Of a stretch of 16,543 nt of DNA, positions 14,541 through 16,543 are shown in pieces. A program made the translations under genes and the position numbers. The stretch lies in assembly GCA_023416515.1 (NCBI GenBank), contig JAEZHP010000075.1, positions 1 through 16,543 on the forward strand, in the 5' to 3' direction. Positions within the stretch are counted from its first letter, which is position 1. Each line of letters begins with the position of its first letter. This DNA comes from Pseudomonadota bacterium (lineage in GTDB: Bacteria; Pseudomonadota; Alphaproteobacteria; Sphingomonadales; Sphingomonadaceae). The notes below the pieces were generated by a model that saw only the letters and a list, made by a program, of their open reading frames with translations, was not told the origin of the DNA and did no database searches.

Positions 14541-15430
14541 CCGGCGGCCGCCACCACTTCCGGTCGGACCCCGTAGAGCGCCGCCCGCTTCACCACCGCC
14601 TCGGCCCAGCGCCCGTGCGTCGCGGGCTCGCACATCGATCCGTTGAGCGCGAACACGCCGCGATCGTTGGCGAGGATCTCGCGCGCTTCGGCGAGCTCGG
14701 ATGCGCCGACCCGGTAGGCCGACTGGATCACTTCGATCTGGCAGGGGTGGATTGCGGTCTTGGTGAGAAGGCCATGCTCGATGTCCTGCTCGACCTCTTC
14801 GCGAAGCAGGTCCGGGCTGTCGAAATGCTCGAATACCGGCGCCGAGAGCGAGAAGCCGTACGGCGCGAAGGCGGTGACGATCGCTGCGATGGTGCCCCCT
14901 AGCGGTCCTTCATAGACGGTGCGGACGGCCGACCGGCGCGCGCCGATCGTGTGCAGGAGGTCGTTGCCGCCGATTCGGATGCACAGGATCCGCTCCCTGA
15001 CGGCGAGCAATTGCTCGCGCACCCGCCCAAGCTCGGCCGGATCGAATGCCTCGCGGGTCTCGAGCGTCGGCATCAGCAGATGGGAGTCGCTGGCGAGCGC
15101 GCGCAGGTAGGCCGGCAAGCTTTCGGCCGTTGCCTTGGGAATGACGAAGCCGTGGATCGCCTCGATGCCGGGAAAGGCGAGGATGTGCGAGAGCATCCTT
15201 TCGTCGCGGGGCCGAACGAAGACCGCTAGCCGCGTACCATCTTCGCGCAGCTTGTGGAGCAATGCGGCGAGGTTGGTCAGCGCGAGCGGCACGTCCGTCG
15301 GGCGGATGGAATCCTCGAGGCAGATGACCGCGGACCGCAATCCCGGATGCCGCCGCCCGGTGACGATATCGTACAGATCCGTGCGCGTGCCGGGCACGTA
15401 GAGGGTCGCGCCGAGTTCCAATGCGTCCAT
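14537..15430 (-). CDS. HpcH/HpaI-type TIM-barrel C-C bond lyase of the Ter-associated stress operon class
   Basis: The 297-residue protein looks like a citrate-lyase-beta/HpcH-type aldolase: GATLYVPGTRTDLYDIVTG (7-25), ICLEDSI (36-42), FVRPRDE (71-77), IPKA (97-100), Glu124 in PTLETR and Asp157 in GGNDLL as likely metal ligands, and KTAIHPCQ (224-231). The early GATLYVPGTR and GNDLLHTIG details match the class described as C-C bond lyase in Ter-associated stress operons (family PF15617, recalled from memory). There it is proposed to cleave or form a carbon-carbon bond on a metabolite, using acetyl-CoA or pyruvate-like substrates. GGGGAGG five nt upstream is a strong ribosome site. It begins 13 nt after the PRTase-PELOTA gene, so the two are co-transcribed. 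Sugar- or citrate-type aldolase activity is an alternative. Confidence 0.85.
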   Translation of the reverse strand: MDALELGATLYVPGTRTDLYDIVTGRRHPGLRSAVICLEDSIRPTDVPLALTNLAALLHKLREDGTRLAVFVRPRDERMLSHILAFPGIEAIHGFVIPKATAESLPAYLRALASDSHLLMPTLETREAFDPAELGRVREQLLAVRERILCIRIGGNDLLHTIGARRSAVRTVYEGPLGGTIAAIVTAFAPYGFSLSAPVFEHFDSPDLLREEVEQDIEHGLLTKTAIHPCQIEVIQSAYRVGASELAEAREILANDRGVFALNGSMCEPATHGRWAEAVVKRAALYGVRPEVVAAAG

Positions 15431-15443
15431 GACTGCCTCCCCG

Positions 15444-16517
15444 TCAGTCCAGGCCGAGGCTTCGGATCACCGCGACCGCCCGATAGCCGTGGCCGCCGGG
15501 CAGTGGGTCGATCGTTACGCCTCTCTCACGAGCCAGTAAAACGAGGTGAGCGACGTCCGGGTCCATCGGGTCTTTGATCAGCAACCGATCCGGCACCCGG
15601 CGAAGAACCGCGCGGGTCGCCTCGGCGACTCCCGGCTTGATCCGGTTGCGGTCGGAAAGGCCGCAGTCGGTCATGATCTGCCGGACCATGTCCTCGCAGG
15701 CTCGAGCGCGCGGGGCCCTGTCCCGAGGGGCGATTTTGCGCGGCTGCATGCTGCTCATCGGCGCGTCGACGCGCTCGACGAAATCGCGCGAACGGTCCTG
15801 CGCGGCGAGGTGGCGATAGTGGACGCAAGCATGGAAGTCGCCCGGGCCGACAAGTTCGTCGTTAAGCACCGAGCGGCTGACGAGGCCCGAGACGATTGCG
15901 TTCAGAAGTCCCGATGGAATGAGATAGTCCTCATCGCTGGGCGCAAGGTCGGCACAGCCAGCCGGGTCCGCGATGACGGCGAGGAAGGGCTCGAAGCCGA
16001 ACGGGCGGTCGGTGAGGCTGGAGTGAAGCTCGCGAGTGATCGTGCCCTTGCCGGTCCAGCCGTCGACGAAGACGACGTCGCGCGGATCGTGGCGCTGGGC
16101 GATGTGGCGAAGCGCCTCACGGTCGATGCCGCGATCACGGATGATGCTGATCGAATAATGGGTCGAGGCTTTGCCGAGGCGGAGGAGGGCGCGGCGGATG
16201 AGGGCCCCGATCGGGGTGCCGGCGCGGGCAAGGGACGCGATGACCACCTCCTCGCGGCCTCCGGCGCGTTCCGCCAGGGCACCGGCGAGGTCGACGACGT
16301 CCTGGGCGAGGCGGGCGCCATTGCGCCCCAGCGCTTCCTCGTAAAGCCGGAGATAGTCGTCGCCGGGGGGCGCTTCCGGCGACAGCATCTCGGAATAATG
16401 GCGCCTGCCGGACTGGATTAGAGCTTCCTTGGTAGTGACGTCGACAAACGTGCCAGCCTCAATCTTTCCGTTCGTCCTGAGCGAAGTCGAAGGGCGTCCG
16501 GCATCAAGGTCGTGCAT
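15444..16517 (-). CDS. StiP-type phosphoribosyltransferase-PELOTA protein, N-terminus interrupted by a palindromic repeat
   Basis: Residues 24-45 (FVDVTTKEALIQSGRRHYSEML) open the StiP domain; a PRTase-like core follows with SLARAGTPIGALIRR (95-109) and the PRPP loop VVFVDGWTGKGT (148-159), and residues 291-357 form a PELOTA-type RNA-binding domain (RIKPGVAEATRAVLRRVPD, LIKDPMDPDVAHLVLLA). This two-domain protein belongs to Ter-associated stress operons, where it is thought to transfer a ribose phosphate to an unknown base or metabolite; the older name cysteine protease StiP is probably misleading. The shown start ATG 16517 sits in the loop of a palindromic repeat, and residues 7-17 (GRPSTSLRTNG) are repeat-encoded. 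The frame stays open upstream to the window edge, so the gene may begin outside the window. Met44 (16388) would delete conserved residues. Confidence 0.8.
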   Translation of the reverse strand: MHDLDAGRPSTSLRTNGKIEAGTFVDVTTKEALIQSGRRHYSEMLSPEAPPGDDYLRLYEEALGRNGARLAQDVVDLAGALAERAGGREEVVIASLARAGTPIGALIRRALLRLGKASTHYSISIIRDRGIDREALRHIAQRHDPRDVVFVDGWTGKGTITRELHSSLTDRPFGFEPFLAVIADPAGCADLAPSDEDYLIPSGLLNAIVSGLVSRSVLNDELVGPGDFHACVHYRHLAAQDRSRDFVERVDAPMSSMQPRKIAPRDRAPRARACEDMVRQIMTDCGLSDRNRIKPGVAEATRAVLRRVPDRLLIKDPMDPDVAHLVLLARERGVTIDPLPGGHGYRAVAVIRSLGLD

Positions 16518-16543
16518 GCGCCCTTCGACTTCGCTCAGGACGA
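16472..16543. repeat. REP-like palindromic element (perfect 25-bp arms)
   Basis: Left arm 16472-16496 and right arm 16519-16543 are exact reverse complements (TCGTCCTGAGCGAAGTCGAA then GGGCG), separated by a 22-nt loop that contains the ATG at 16515-16517. The right arm ends exactly at the window edge, so the element may extend further. The core CTTCGACTTCGCTCAGG is a common dispersed palindrome of sphingomonads. On the minus strand both arms and the loop are open in the StiP frame, reading VLSEVEGR - MHDLDA - GRPSTSLRTNG. Confidence 0.9.

Overview
The window is high-GC, gene-dense bacterial DNA that looks like an alphaproteobacterium, most probably a sphingomonad (order Sphingomonadales). 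The supports are a TrcR/DUF1013 cell-cycle regulator (an alphaproteobacterial family), the order coaD - secreted cyclophilin - queA, a duplicated MreB-like gene, and palindromic intergenic repeats of the type that litter sphingomonad genomes. The organism call is an inference from gene content, not from a database match. Palindromic repeats lie close to both window edges, and the right edge ends exactly at the end of a repeat arm, as expected of a draft-assembly contig broken at repeats.

Layout. (a) 1-3114, minus strand: thymidylate synthase thyA, then a 73-residue unknown protein, a Rnk/GreA-C-terminal-like protein and a divergent MreB-like actin homologue; the last three look like one operon. 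(b) 3216-4957: a thiolase on plus, converging on a cysteine-based (HC-X5-R) phosphatase on minus, with the two stop codons overlapping by 4 nt. (c) 5094-7030, plus: an LpxH/YbbF-like metallophosphatase followed 11 nt later by a GT4 glycosyltransferase, closed by a good terminator hairpin; probably an envelope-lipid pair. (d) 7147-9073, plus: trcR, then a palindromic repeat whose loop and right arm supply the start codon and N-terminus of a metallo-beta-lactamase-fold hydrolase. (e) 9108-12700, plus: housekeeping run xseB, ispA, coaD, a secreted cyclophilin and queA, with a sigma70-like promoter between coaD and the cyclophilin gene. (f) 12725-14540, plus: exported Sel1-repeat protein, exported EF-hand protein and an uncharacterised 172-residue protein. 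(g) 14537-16543, minus: a two-gene operon of a phosphoribosyltransferase-PELOTA protein (StiP type) and a TIM-barrel C-C bond lyase (HpcH/citrate-lyase-beta type).

The most interesting region is (g). StiP-type PRTase-PELOTA proteins and this class of lyase are known companions in the tellurite-resistance (Ter)-associated stress operons, proposed to make a nucleotide- or nucleoside-like metabolite of unknown structure. The upstream part of the operon lies off the window. The StiP-like reading frame passes through a 25-bp perfect inverted repeat and stays open to the window edge, so a palindromic element seems to have been inserted in frame, similar in principle to the Rickettsia palindromic elements. 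A related but degenerate element sits at the start of the metallo-hydrolase gene. The other anomaly is the Rnk/GreA-like gene, whose frame runs on past its domain and 134 nt into the MreB-like gene, suggesting a frameshift or lost stop codon. All other intergenic gaps are under 300 nt and no tRNA, rRNA, CRISPR array or insertion sequence was seen.
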